From NCBI GenBank assembly GCA_050014815.1, contig JBEKCP010000002.1:1-44064 (forward strand): a stretch of 44,064 nucleotides of DNA, read 5' to 3'. A program made the translations under genes and the position numbers. A model generated the notes under the pieces. That model ran no database searches. It was not told where the DNA came from and saw only the letters and a program-made list of their open reading frames with translations. This DNA comes from JBEKCP01 sp050014815 (GTDB lineage Bacteria; Planctomycetota; Planctomycetia; Pirellulales; Thermoguttaceae). Below are positions 24,892 through 33,878 of this stretch, piece after piece (position 1 is the stretch's first letter; each line of letters starts with the position of its first letter).

Positions 24892-25482
24892 TTATTCGCC
24901 TTCGATCTCGTTGGGAATCGTGCACTGTCGCCGGGCGGCCAGGGCCCGGGCATCCTTATAGAAATCCTCGAACGACTCGGACTTTTCAATCCATGACGCG
25001 AGCGGCGCGCCGGCGACGAAACGGGCGATTCGGTCCTTGGCGGCTTCCCTGCCGACATCGCGCTGGCCGAGGCCGAAGGCCCTGTCAACGAAGCCTGAGG
25101 GATCGTCCGCCGGGATGTCTTCGATATGGCAGCCCAACTCGTTGGCCAGCGCACGACGGTCGGCCGCAAGCCAGCACTCGATATTCCGCTGGGCAACGCC
25201 AAAGACGCACAGGTGTCGGCAATCCTGGGGAATCTTCTCGCCCTCGCGCCGTTTCACGTCCCGCCACGGATTCACGTCGGAATCCGTAAGGAACACGAGG
25301 TAATCGCACCGTTTGTCGTCGCGGAGGTCCGACAGGGCGTTGGCGACCTCGCGGCGAAGCGAAATACCGGACTCGCCGCGAAACTTAGGCGGAGCCAGGT
25401 CAGCGCCTGGGCACCACCGCCTAACGAGGCCACGAACGAGCGCCTCATCAGCCGATCCCTGGACGTAGCAGCCGATCCTCAT
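24892..25482 (-). CDS. TOPRIM-like (DUF4276-like) protein paired with AAA ATPase
   Basis: 196 residues. The pattern fits small TOPRIM-fold proteins that accompany OLD-type or AAA15/21 ATPases: YVQGSADEALV with Glu 13, VFLTDSDVNPW with Asp 67 and 69, and VAQRNIECWLAAD with Glu 102. The TOPRIM fold uses such acidic residues to bind metal for DNA or RNA cleavage. The start codon lies inside the end of the ATPase gene (ATGA-type overlap at 25479-25482), so the two proteins are translated together. Partner ATPases with a DUF4435 protein form the PARIS anti-phage system; this pair looks similar in layout, but family identity is not proven. A nuclease effector role is inferred. Confidence 0.65.
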   Translation of the reverse strand: MRIGCYVQGSADEALVRGLVRRWCPGADLAPPKFRGESGISLRREVANALSDLRDDKRCDYLVFLTDSDVNPWRDVKRREGEKIPQDCRHLCVFGVAQRNIECWLAADRRALANELGCHIEDIPADDPSGFVDRAFGLGQRDVGREAAKDRIARFVAGAPLASWIEKSESFEDFYKDARALAARRQCTIPNEIEGE

Positions 25483-26648
25483 CCGAGCATCTCCCGAAAG
25501 TGCTGCTCGCCCAGAGGGAATTTCTCAAGGCGCCTCGTGACCAGCTCGGGGTCAGGCTGTCTGATCGACGAGTGGTATTCGCCCCGCTTCATCACGAAGA
25601 TGCTGTCGAGGCGATTGTCGAAGAGATCGATGAAGTACGGGGAGTGGGAGGTGAAGATCAACTGCTGAGGCGGATCGGCCTCGCCGGCGAGTTGCAGCAA
25701 CGGCTTCAGGCAGCCGACATATATCCCGTTCTCGGGCTCCTCAATAATCCGCAGAGAGGTCATACCGCCCTGCGGCTGCCCAAAAAGCACGTAAAGCAAG
25801 GCGAGGTATCGCAGGGTTCCACCCGAGGCGTTACCCGCAGGCAGCCTATGCCTGTTCCGGCTCTGAAACGCCATAAAAACCTTGTCTTTCGTCGGAACGC
25901 CGAAGTTGATCACGTCAATCGACGGATCGAACTCGCGCAGGCACCTGAGCAGGTTGCGGTACTCGCGCTCGTTTTCCATTTTGAGCTGGTAAATGACGGA
26001 TCCGAGGTTGTCGCCGTTGGTATTGAGGACAGTCCAGTCTGCAAGATGTTTGGAGCCGCGCAAGGCCTCTAATGACAGGTCATAGTACTGCCAGGAGGTG
26101 ATATACTTTCTGAAGCAGTTCGCGCGCGGATTCGTTCCCGTCTCGTACAAGCGATTGAGCATCGTAGTGTCGCGCGGGGCCGCAGTTTCGGCGTAGGCCG
26201 TCCGTCCTTCGGCGAATTCCGTTTCGTTGAGAAGCCGCACGCCCCGCGGAGAGTTGTCGAGCAGGAGTGCCCGATCGCGCCCCCCCCAGGTCGCGTAGAG
26301 CAGTTCGTTCTGCACGTCGAGCACCGAGCCGGACGTCGTGGACCGGCAGAGCATCGTGAGGCGGTACTCGAATGACACCGGTTCGTTCTCGTAAGAGACG
26401 GCAGCCTTGGCTATCAAGTCGACGGTCGGCTTGTCGAGCGTCCAGTTGGGCAGTCCCGCCGCCCCGCCAGCCGTTTGCTCCGCGCATTCGGACAGCGGCA
26501 GCCGCGTTGTCCCGGAGAGAAAGCGGAGGGCCTCGCAAAGGTTCGTCTTCCCCGCGTTGTTCGTGCCTAAGAGCAGGTTCTGCTCGTGAGGCCGAAAGGT
26601 CACGTTGATCAGCGACTTGAAGTTATCGACGGTAAACTCTTCGAGCAT
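25479..26648 (-). CDS. AAA family ATPase (AAA15/21, OLD/RecF-like)
   Basis: 389 residues. MLEEFTVDNFKSLINVTF is the typical start of SMC/RecF-like ATPases; Walker A is GTNNAGKTN (28-36); the Walker B region is LRIIEEPENG (299-308), preceded by GNASGGTLRYLAL (signature motif); FTSHSP (332-337) carries the H-loop His. The middle part is long and variable. It is operonic with the TOPRIM-like gene by a 4-bp overlap. Such pairs act as phage sensors with a nuclease effector; here the target is unknown. The unit sits between galK and the DUF4432 gene. Confidence 0.85.
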   Translation of the reverse strand: MLEEFTVDNFKSLINVTFRPHEQNLLLGTNNAGKTNLCEALRFLSGTTRLPLSECAEQTAGGAAGLPNWTLDKPTVDLIAKAAVSYENEPVSFEYRLTMLCRSTTSGSVLDVQNELLYATWGGRDRALLLDNSPRGVRLLNETEFAEGRTAYAETAAPRDTTMLNRLYETGTNPRANCFRKYITSWQYYDLSLEALRGSKHLADWTVLNTNGDNLGSVIYQLKMENEREYRNLLRCLREFDPSIDVINFGVPTKDKVFMAFQSRNRHRLPAGNASGGTLRYLALLYVLFGQPQGGMTSLRIIEEPENGIYVGCLKPLLQLAGEADPPQQLIFTSHSPYFIDLFDNRLDSIFVMKRGEYHSSIRQPDPELVTRRLEKFPLGEQHFREMLG

Positions 26649-26729
26649 TGGAGGGGCCTCGCATTAACGTGGGTCGATTCCGGGGCCGCGCGGGAAAACC
26701 ACCATTTTCCCACCGGGAATGCCGTCTGT

Positions 26730-27914
26730 CTATCCTGCCGACCAGGCCGGATCGGGCTTGGCAAGTATTTGCGGGACAACGCCGCGCTGGAGCGCGGCCA
26801 CCGCGGCCTCGGCGTCGCGGACGGCGTCGGCGTCGGCGTGGGGCTCGATCGCCAGTTCGAACGTCCGCGATTGGCCGGGCGAGAGCACGGCGACCCGCCC
26901 GGCCCGCTTCTCGAACGACTTCGCGTTGGGGAAGTTGATGCCCGGCTCCAGGCCCGTCACGTAGCCGTCCACGGCTGCCTGGCAATTCTTCCAAAGAGTA
27001 AAGCAGGGGAGTTGGCTCTTCGCGAACCGGAGGCTCACCCCCTGCGTACCGGCGGCGTTGCGGAGGAGGGCCTGCGTCCGGCCGGCGGCGTCGGCCGCCA
27101 GATCGAAGAAGAAGCACGATTCCGGAAGCCCCGGCGTCTCCGGGCCATAGGTGCTCCACGCGGCCCCCTCCCGCGCGGCGACGGCGTCCCGCGGGGCCAT
27201 CTTCCGCACCGGCAGCACGACCTTCGCCCCGGGAGTCAGCAGCGGCAGCCCGAAGTTGACGTGATAAAGCAACTCCAGATCCACCGGCTCGGCCGACAGG
27301 CTGGTGATCGTGTCGGTGACGACGAGTCCGGGGCGGTCCACCCGGGTCGAAACGCTCGATTCCAGGCGGAGCTTGTTGCCGAACAGGCGTGCCTCATCGA
27401 CCGTGCCCGTGACGCAGACGCTGCCCAGGTCGCCGTCGATGGTCACTTCGAGTTTGTGGGCGGGGGTGTTGGCGATCTTGCCGTGGAGGCCGTGGAGGAG
27501 GCGGCCGTCGGGCGAGAACTCGGGTGCCCCGTTGCTCTCCAGGCCGCAGCGGACCAGAAATTCGTCGAAGCCGTCGAGCCAGCCCAGCCCGCCGGGGTCC
27601 GACAGGCGGACCAGGGCCGGGTGGACCGGGCCGCGGACCGGCGACCGCCAGCCGAGATCCAGGCTGCCGCGACCATCTTTCGAATGGTGCCCGGCCTTCC
27701 AGATGCCCATGCCGCGGGTGGGCAGCAGGGTGAATCGGAAGTCGCCGCTGCGGACCTCGACGACCTCAACCCCCCGTGACCGCCCGGCCTGAAGTGTCCG
27801 CTTGCTGACCGAGTAGCAGGCGGCCGGCCCGCCGACATGCTCCGGTCCCAAGACGATCTGGTCGACGTAAAGGTCCTGGTCCTGGTCGATGAGCGTCCAA
27901 TGGCGACTCGCCAT
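26730..27914 (-). CDS. DUF4432 family protein (aldose-1-epimerase fold)
   Basis: 394 residues. The galactose-mutarotase-like beta fold is suggested by FRFTLLPTRGMGIWKA, LLHGLHGKIANTPAHKLEV, LELLYHVNFGLPLL and GYVTGLEPGINFPNAKSFE. The family binds sugar rings and several members are thought to be epimerases or isomerases; substrate unknown. Start 27914 is preceded by AAAGGA 7 nt upstream; ATG 27920 is an alternative. It is on the same strand as galK and may have formed a sugar gene group with it before the ATPase pair arrived. No signal peptide. Confidence 0.85.
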   Translation of the reverse strand: MASRHWTLIDQDQDLYVDQIVLGPEHVGGPAACYSVSKRTLQAGRSRGVEVVEVRSGDFRFTLLPTRGMGIWKAGHHSKDGRGSLDLGWRSPVRGPVHPALVRLSDPGGLGWLDGFDEFLVRCGLESNGAPEFSPDGRLLHGLHGKIANTPAHKLEVTIDGDLGSVCVTGTVDEARLFGNKLRLESSVSTRVDRPGLVVTDTITSLSAEPVDLELLYHVNFGLPLLTPGAKVVLPVRKMAPRDAVAAREGAAWSTYGPETPGLPESCFFFDLAADAAGRTQALLRNAAGTQGVSLRFAKSQLPCFTLWKNCQAAVDGYVTGLEPGINFPNAKSFEKRAGRVAVLSPGQSRTFELAIEPHADADAVRDAEAAVAALQRGVVPQILAKPDPAWSAG

Positions 27915-27980
27915 GAGCATTCCTTTCGTTCTTCTGTTCTGGTTGACTGCCGCGTGCGCGGTCTGATCGGGGGCCGCCGG

Positions 27981-28838
27981 TTATTGGCTTTGGTCGAGGC
28001 GAGGCGCGTATTCCAGGGGGCGTCCTTCGCCGAGCGCAGGGGAATCGGGGGACCACGCCAAACGTCGAGTTGTCGGCTCGAGTCTTGGGGCCGCGTAAAT
28101 GAACCTTTGGTCGTACTGCCGATAGAGCTTGTCGAAGAACTCTCCGACAAGCAGGGGGCTGCCTTCCAGCGGGAAAGTCTTGAGGATTTCGCCCACATGA
28201 GGCGCATCGGGGTTGACCAGGGTCAGGGCGACAGCCTCGTATTTTGTCGTTTCATTGCGAACGTCGTCTCGACCGGCCAGACGTGCCATGACGTCATGGT
28301 AGCGAGAAATTGCATCTGAGACCTTGCCGTCTTGGCACACGGCGACATCGTTCGGGTGGACGCCCTCCCCCTCTCGGGTCGCGCGGAGCACCTGAAGGAA
28401 TCCATAAACCAAAGCGGGGTAGGAGATATGCAAGTTGGTGCAATCCCCGACCGCTTCCTCCATGCGGTTGGTGAGATTCCGAAACGCATTCAGCGTTCCT
28501 TTCAGAGACACGGCGATTACCGGGCCGATCCCCTCCTTGGCGACAACCACGTCGACGTCCTTCGTCTTCAGACCGCCCAGGATAGTGCGTTCGCCCGAAC
28601 GACCCGCCTCGGGTCTATGTTCGAGGATGGTCTTCGGACCATGTTGTTGGACCGTGAAGGGAGGACGGGGGGTAATCTCGTCCGGATGAAAGCCGCCCTC
28701 AATGACAAGACGACAAGCGACGTAGAAGTGCAGCGGCTTGATATGGCCCGCGCCCTGGTGGCCGGATACATTCTCGACAAAAGCACTGAGCGCATCACGA
28801 AGGCTAATCCAGTGGCAAACAGGCGGCGTTCTTGCCAT
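27981..28838 (-). CDS. Probable type II restriction endonuclease
   Basis: 285 residues, overlapping the end of the upstream adenine methyltransferase gene by 35 bp, the normal place for a cognate nuclease. A PD-(D/E)xK-like core is seen at KTKDVDVVV (Asp) followed 13 residues later by AVSLKGT (S-x-K). The rest is mixed alpha/beta (ISYPALVYGFLQVLR, FFDKLYRQYDQRFIYAAPRL). I do not recognise the exact family, so the recognition sequence is unknown. The ATG at 28838 is used; an earlier one at 28964 would lie deep in the methyltransferase gene. Assignment rests mainly on context plus the catalytic-like motif. Confidence 0.6.
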   Translation of the reverse strand: MARTPPVCHWISLRDALSAFVENVSGHQGAGHIKPLHFYVACRLVIEGGFHPDEITPRPPFTVQQHGPKTILEHRPEAGRSGERTILGGLKTKDVDVVVAKEGIGPVIAVSLKGTLNAFRNLTNRMEEAVGDCTNLHISYPALVYGFLQVLRATREGEGVHPNDVAVCQDGKVSDAISRYHDVMARLAGRDDVRNETTKYEAVALTLVNPDAPHVGEILKTFPLEGSPLLVGEFFDKLYRQYDQRFIYAAPRLEPTTRRLAWSPDSPALGEGRPLEYAPRLDQSQ

Positions 28839-30306
28839 GATGTCTCCAGGTTCGTAGGATGTCGAGCCCTTCGGCGATTTGGGCCTCTTGATTTCGCACC
28901 CGAGGCGAACGGCAAACCAGCAACGTATTGCCGGCCTCGCGCGGTTCGAGCTTGAGCATTCCACCGCCTAACGGATGTCCTTCAAGCTCGCAGCTTAACT
29001 GAGTGACTGGTTGATACCATCTTGCCTGCAACTCCCCGAGAGCCATTCTTCCATTGAGCCTCACGACGTGAACGGAATTGGTGGCAACGCACTTGGCGTC
29101 ATTTGCAAGAAGGACGGGCGATTTCCCGCTCATGTATGATAGGAACGCATGGGGAACGTTCACGTCGGGAACGACATACCATGGGCTGCGGTTGCGGCAC
29201 TTATACGTCTTCCGGGCGATTCTGCCTTCCGGGGAATCGAGATACTCGCGGATTGACTGCGGGAGTTCATCCGACTTGTCCAGGTGTAACAAGAGCATGG
29301 GCTCGTCTCGCCGACGCCACTTCTCGAGGGTCGAGCGGGTGATTGCCGTTCCGACGAGGCATCGGCCGTTACGAACGGCCGGCCGGAGGAATCGCTCGGG
29401 GATTCGCGCCCGCTGGGCCTCGGTTGGCCTGAGGTGAAAGAAATCATTTGCGCCCGTCACGTAGCCGATCCCCACCCGCGCTACGTCCTTCAGGCGCAGG
29501 GAATCGGGGGAGTCGGCCAGATCGCGATACAGCGATCGCACGTCCGGGGGGAGCAGGTATGGGCGAAGGCGGCAGCCCCATGAATGCCACTCATCGAGCG
29601 GAACGAGGACGTCCGCTCTTGGTGGCGACTCGACAAACCGAAAGTTGTCGATGGTCGAAAGGGCAAGGCGTCCTGTTCGCCCCCCAAGCCCATCGCAATA
29701 CAATAACCAGCAGTCTTCCGAAAGCTCAGGGAAGAGCTTACGGCGAATCGCTATTACCTGGACCCAATCGAACTTGGCCGCCAGAAACTTCAGGACCGGT
29801 CGGGCATAGGGGGCGTGTCCGATCTCCGCGGGAACGACAAATGCCATGCGTCCTCCCGGCTTCAAGACGGTGGACGCGGCAACAATAAATGGTGCCCACG
29901 AGGATGTCAGCGATGAGAACTTGGCGCCGTGGGCGGCACATATCGCAATGGCCCGGCGGCGCGTATCCCCCCCAAAGTGTTGGTATCTGATGAAGGGCGG
30001 GTTTCCGGCCGCGCATGCGAATCGCTCGTGGGTTTCAGTGGCCCAGGCGAAGAAATCACCTTCGTAGATCCGTGCCCCGGGAGCCGCTCGGTGAGCACCG
30101 CGAGCGGCCGCCGAGTCCCGCTCGATCCCAACACTGTTAGGATGCGCAGCGAGAAATCGTCCGTCGCCGCATGCAGGGTCAAGAAGGCGGTCCTCACCGG
30201 AAGGAGATACCCACCTGACGAGGGATGCTACGACCTCACCTGGCGTGTAGAACGACCCGGATTGCTTTCGGAGCGCCAATTCCATGCGATCGATCCCGAA
30301 GGGCAT
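28804..30306 (-). CDS. N6-adenine DNA methyltransferase (restriction-modification)
   Basis: 500 residues. Motif X region KQSGSFYTP (14-22), SAM-binding motif I DPACGDGRF (43-51), and catalytic motif IV NPPFIRYQHF (102-111) define a class of adenine methyltransferases like M.TaqI or M.BsuBI/PstI. The second half (about 230-490) is a target-recognition domain with VARVGIGYVTGANDFFHL and WYVVPDVNVPHAFLSY. It protects host DNA from the overlapping nuclease. Start 30306 is preferred because upstream ATGs (30375, 30411) add a hydrophobic leader not found in such enzymes; 30285 is possible. Composition is somewhat lower in GC than nearby genes, consistent with transfer. Confidence 0.9.
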   Translation of the reverse strand: MPFGIDRMELALRKQSGSFYTPGEVVASLVRWVSPSGEDRLLDPACGDGRFLAAHPNSVGIERDSAAARGAHRAAPGARIYEGDFFAWATETHERFACAAGNPPFIRYQHFGGDTRRRAIAICAAHGAKFSSLTSSWAPFIVAASTVLKPGGRMAFVVPAEIGHAPYARPVLKFLAAKFDWVQVIAIRRKLFPELSEDCWLLYCDGLGGRTGRLALSTIDNFRFVESPPRADVLVPLDEWHSWGCRLRPYLLPPDVRSLYRDLADSPDSLRLKDVARVGIGYVTGANDFFHLRPTEAQRARIPERFLRPAVRNGRCLVGTAITRSTLEKWRRRDEPMLLLHLDKSDELPQSIREYLDSPEGRIARKTYKCRNRSPWYVVPDVNVPHAFLSYMSGKSPVLLANDAKCVATNSVHVVRLNGRMALGELQARWYQPVTQLSCELEGHPLGGGMLKLEPREAGNTLLVCRSPRVRNQEAQIAEGLDILRTWRHHGKNAACLPLD

Positions 30307-30582
30307 TCCACCCCGCTTGCGCCCACCCGGCTGCTCTTCGCACCCTGACATGACCACGACCGCGGCCAGTGTCATGTGGATTAGTCTAATCCCGTTTGTC
30401 ACCACCGTCAATTAGGGGGACTCCGTGGGGACAAGTCCTCAAAGCAACTGCCCCTCACTTGCGGATCGGGAGCCTGCGGAGTACAAAGGGACGTAGTTTA
30501 CGCGGAACTGAAGACAACAATCGTCAGACAGGTCGCGTACAGGTCATACATACGGCAGTCCGATCACTGGGAGCAACCGATC

Positions 30583-31836
30583 ATGTGTGCATCCTCCGTA
30601 GTGAAGACCGATAACGTGGGGGCGATTCTCCGCCGGGCGTTGGACGCCGGGCAGGGCCTTTTGCGGCTCACGCCGACCTGGGTGCCGCGGAACTTCCTCC
30701 ATCCCGGCAAGCGGATCAAGCTGGCGCCGACCGACTGGTACGCGCTGGGCACGCACCGCGGCGGCATCGACGAGCGGTGGTTCGCCAGCACGACCGAGGC
30801 CGCCAACGACGGCCGGGCCGCCGACGAAGGGCTCAGCTACTGCGTATTCGAGGGCCAGCGGTTCCTCCTCCGCGACGCCGTGGCCGAGGCGGGGGCCCGC
30901 CTGATCGGCAAGGCCATGTTCGACGAGTACCGCCGATGGCCCGTCTACTCGAAATTCTTCGACAACATGGGCCCGATCCCCCATCACATGCACCAGAAGG
31001 ACGTGGACGCCGCGCGGACCGGCCAGCAGGGCAAGCCCGAGTGCTACTATTTCCCCCCCCAGCTCAACGCGGCCGAGAACCACTTCGATTACACCTTCAT
31101 GGGCCTGGAGCCCGGCACCACGAAGGCCGACGTCCGCCGCTGCCTGGAAAACTGGGACAAGGGCGACAACGGCATCCTGGACCTCACGAAGGCCTACCGG
31201 CTGAAGGCGGGCACCGGCTGGCTGATCCCCGCCGGCGTGCTGCACGCCCCCGGCTCGATGTGTACCTACGAGCCGCAGTGGGGCTCCGACGTCTTCGGCA
31301 TGTTCCAGTCGCTGGTCGAGGGACGCGAGGTGCCCTGGGACCTCCTGGTCAAGGACGTGCCCAAGGACAAGCACCGCGACCTCGATTACATCATCGGGCA
31401 GCTCGACTGGGAGAAGAACGTCGATCCCCTGTTCAAGGAGCACAACTACGTCGAGCCGATCATCGACGAGTCGTGCTCGGGCAAGGGCTATACCGACCGC
31501 TGGATCGACTACGGCCATTTTGACGGCGATCAGAAGGTCTCGGCCAAGGAGTTGACGGTCGAGCCCGGCGCCAAGTGCGTCCTGCGGGACCCCGGCGGGA
31601 GCGGCTGGATTACGGTCGAGGGCGCCGGCCGGATCGGAAAGCTGGCGATCCAGGCGCCCGTGATGATCCACTTCGGCGAGGAGCCGTGGGACGAGGTCTT
31701 CATTACGCACGAAGCGGCGACCGGCGGCGTCGAGATCGAGAACACCGGCGGCGAGCCGCTGGTGTCGCTCCGGTACTTCGGCCCGGCGGTACACAAGAAG
31801 ATGCCGATGATCGGGGATCATAGAAAGAGGAAGTGA
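30583..31836 (+). CDS. Cupin protein similar to class I mannose-6-phosphate isomerase
   Basis: 417 residues. Metal-binding cupin features are IPHHMHQKD, GKPECYYF (Glu) and LKAGTGWLIPAGVLHAPGS (His), the arrangement seen in class I phosphomannose isomerases. A second cupin half (about 310-400) includes TVEPGAKCVLRDPGGSGWITVEG. Whether it isomerises mannose-6-phosphate or another sugar phosphate is not clear. The stop overlaps the GTG start of the next gene by 4 bp (GTGA), so it is coupled to the CrtI-like gene. A GGGAG site lies 9 nt before the ATG. Confidence 0.75.
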   Translation: MCASSVVKTDNVGAILRRALDAGQGLLRLTPTWVPRNFLHPGKRIKLAPTDWYALGTHRGGIDERWFASTTEAANDGRAADEGLSYCVFEGQRFLLRDAVAEAGARLIGKAMFDEYRRWPVYSKFFDNMGPIPHHMHQKDVDAARTGQQGKPECYYFPPQLNAAENHFDYTFMGLEPGTTKADVRRCLENWDKGDNGILDLTKAYRLKAGTGWLIPAGVLHAPGSMCTYEPQWGSDVFGMFQSLVEGREVPWDLLVKDVPKDKHRDLDYIIGQLDWEKNVDPLFKEHNYVEPIIDESCSGKGYTDRWIDYGHFDGDQKVSAKELTVEPGAKCVLRDPGGSGWITVEGAGRIGKLAIQAPVMIHFGEEPWDEVFITHEAATGGVEIENTGGEPLVSLRYFGPAVHKKMPMIGDHRKRK

Positions 31837-33329
31837 GCGGAAGTACGGAAGACCTGCCAACGGAGTACGACGTCGTCGTGCTTGGCGCCGGCCTGGCCGG
31901 ACTGACCGCGGCGAATATGCTGGCGCGGGCCGGGCACTCGGTCCTGCTCCTGGAACAGCACGACAAGCTGGGGGGGCTGGCGACCTGGTTCCGTCGGCCC
32001 CAAGGCCGCGTCTTCGACGTCTCGCTCCACGGATTCCCCGTCGGCATGATCAAGAGTTGCCGCCGCTACTGGACGGCCGAGATCGCCGATTCCATCGTAC
32101 AACTCAAGAACATCCGGTTCGACAACCCGATGTTCACCCTCACGACCACCTTCGACCGGGAAGACTTCACCCGGCTGCTGGTCGAGCGGTTCCAGGTGCC
32201 GGCCGAGAAGGTCCGGGCGTTTTTCGACGCCGCGAGGGCCATGAACGCCTACGACGATCCGGCGCTCGGGACCGGGGAGATGTTCGAGCGGTTCTTCCCG
32301 GGCCGGGAGGATATCGTGCGGCTGCTGATGGAGCCGATCACGTACGCCAACGGCTCGACGCTGGAAGACCCGGCCCTCGCGTACGGCATCGTCTTCTCGA
32401 ACTTCATGTCCAAGGGGGTCTACACGTTCCAGGGCGGCACGGAGCGGCTCGTGAGGCTGATGGCCCGGGAACTCCGCAACAATGGCGTCGACATCCGGGT
32501 CCGCGCCCGCGCCGAGGCGATCCGGGTGTCCGGACGGCGCGTCGAGGGCGTCGTCGTTCTCGGGCGGCTCATTCGGGCCCGGGCCGTCCTCTCCAATGCC
32601 AACCTCAAGGAGACCATCTTCGGCCTGGTCGGCCCAACGCACTGGGACGCCGATTTCCTGGAGCAGGCGCGGGCGGTGCGGCTGAACAACTCCAGCACCC
32701 AGGTCTACCTGGCACTGCGGCGGGGCGAGACGATCGACGAGGCGGCCTGCGGCGACCTGCTGTTCAGCTCGACCGCCCCCGCCTTCCGGACCGAACTCTT
32801 GCTGAGCCCCCGGGTCACCAGCCGGACCTATTCGTTCTACTATCCGCGGCTGCGGCCGGGGACGGACCGGTGCTCGATTGTGGCGAGCACGAACGCCCGC
32901 TGGGCCGACTGGGCGGGTCTCGGGCCGGCCCGGTATGAAGCGGCCAAGCAAGAGCTGATCGCCGGCACGCTGGACACCCTCGAGAAGTACGTGCCGGGCA
33001 TCCGCGAAAAGGTCGATTGGACCGAGGCCGCCACGCCCCGGACCTTCCGGCGATACACGCTCCACCTGGAAGGGGCCAGTTTCGGCACGAAGTTCGAGGG
33101 GTTGGCGGTCAGCCGGGCCGTCCCGCACCAGGTCGCCGGCCTCTACCACGCCGGCAGCGTGGGCATTATCATGTCGGGCTGGCTGGGAGCGGTCAATTAC
33201 GGCGTCATCGTGGCCAACGAAGTTGACGCCGCCCTGATGGGGAACGAGCCGTTTAGCGGGCGGGCGTGCCCGCCGTGCAACGCGCGGAACAAGCCATGCT
33301 GCTACCCGGCGGGCAAGCCCGCCCGCTAA
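31833..33329 (+). CDS. Phytoene-desaturase/CrtI-like FAD-dependent oxidoreductase
   Basis: 498 residues. The N-terminal dinucleotide-binding motif is VVVLGAGLAGLTAANMLARAG (17-37), with FAD-binding LLEQHDKLGGLATW and C-terminal AGLYHAGSVGIIMSGWLGAVNYG. Family members desaturate, saturate or isomerise polyene or acyl chains. It starts with GTG at 31833, 4 bp inside the cupin stop, and is followed 13 bp later by fabZ. That order suggests an acyl-chain substrate rather than carotenoids. The last ~27 residues (SGRACPPCNARNKPCC and on) are encoded by a family-1 repeat that supplies the stop codon, so the native C-terminus is altered. Substrate unknown. Confidence 0.85.
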   Translation: MSGSTEDLPTEYDVVVLGAGLAGLTAANMLARAGHSVLLLEQHDKLGGLATWFRRPQGRVFDVSLHGFPVGMIKSCRRYWTAEIADSIVQLKNIRFDNPMFTLTTTFDREDFTRLLVERFQVPAEKVRAFFDAARAMNAYDDPALGTGEMFERFFPGREDIVRLLMEPITYANGSTLEDPALAYGIVFSNFMSKGVYTFQGGTERLVRLMARELRNNGVDIRVRARAEAIRVSGRRVEGVVVLGRLIRARAVLSNANLKETIFGLVGPTHWDADFLEQARAVRLNNSSTQVYLALRRGETIDEAACGDLLFSSTAPAFRTELLLSPRVTSRTYSFYYPRLRPGTDRCSIVASTNARWADWAGLGPARYEAAKQELIAGTLDTLEKYVPGIREKVDWTEAATPRTFRRYTLHLEGASFGTKFEGLAVSRAVPHQVAGLYHAGSVGIIMSGWLGAVNYGVIVANEVDAALMGNEPFSGRACPPCNARNKPCCYPAGKPAR

Positions 33330-33331
33330 AC
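33251..33331. repeat. Family-1 repeat copy 3, in the 3' end of the oxidoreductase gene
   Basis: GTTTAGCGGGCGGGCGTGCC ... GGCGGGCAAGCCCGCCCGCT followed by AAAC, the arms complementary and separated by about 30 bp. It is translated in frame and its TAA ends the gene; fabZ begins 12 bp later. Confidence 0.9.
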
Positions 33332-33342
33332 GAGGATTTCCC

Positions 33343-33792
33343 ATGAGCCTTGACGAGATCAAGAAAGCGATCCCGCACCGCGAGCCGTTCCTGCTGGTCG
33401 ACCAGATCGTCGAGCACCAGGAGCGAAGGATCGTGGGGACGAAGGTCTTTACCGGCCGGGAAGAGTTTTTCGCCGGCCACTATCCGGACTGCCCCATCGT
33501 GCCGGGGGTGCTCTTGTGCGAGGCGGCCATGCAGTGCGGGGCGGTCTTGCTGGCCGAGCACCTGGCTGCCGGGGCGGCGGCGGGAAAAGTGCCGGTCGCC
33601 ACCCGGATGAACGACGTTCGGTTCAAGCGGATCGTCCGGCCCGGCGATACGATCCGCATGGAGGTCGAGTTGGTCGAGCGGCTCGGCGATGCGTTCTTTC
33701 TGAAGGCCCGGGTGACCGTGGACTCCGAGGTGGCGGTGCGGTTTGAGTTTGCCTGCACGGCCGCGCCGATGCGCGAAACCGCAAGCGGATGA
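33343..33792 (+). CDS. fabZ: 3-hydroxyacyl-ACP dehydratase FabZ
   Basis: 149 residues, hotdog fold. MSLDEIKKAIPHREPFLLVDQ is the usual FabZ start; the catalytic pair is His 46 (FAGHYPDCPIVPG) and Glu 60 (LLCEAAMQ). It removes water from 3-hydroxyacyl-ACP in fatty-acid elongation. Located 13 bp after the CrtI-like gene and 90 bp before fabI on the same strand. The latter gap contains half a family-1 repeat and an octamer array. Confidence 0.95.
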   Translation: MSLDEIKKAIPHREPFLLVDQIVEHQERRIVGTKVFTGREEFFAGHYPDCPIVPGVLLCEAAMQCGAVLLAEHLAAGAAAGKVPVATRMNDVRFKRIVRPGDTIRMEVELVERLGDAFFLKARVTVDSEVAVRFEFACTAAPMRETASG

Positions 33793-33825
33793 GCGGGAAC
33801 TGCGAAGCCGCAAGCGGCCAAGGAC

Positions 33826-33878
33826 ACGGCGGGCAAGCCCGCCCGCTAAACTCAAATCCCCAAATCCCCAAATCCCTT
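33826..33878. repeat. Half family-1 repeat plus CAAATCCC octamers
   Basis: CACGGCGGGCAAGCCCGCCC followed by GCTAAAC (33826-33851) is joined directly to three perfect CAAATCCC octamers (33853-33876). The array ends 6 bp before the fabI ATG, much as the CCCCAAT array ends at pheT. Confidence 0.85.

Noticed and set aside
23706..25202. Galactokinase starting at 25202
   Set aside because: The extra residues overlap the TOPRIM-like gene in another frame and have no galactokinase character.
30306..30411. Lipoprotein-like N-terminus (MTLAAVVVMSGCEEQ) on the methyltransferase
   Set aside because: A DNA methyltransferase needs no export; the Met codons at 30306 or 30285 give the normal family start.
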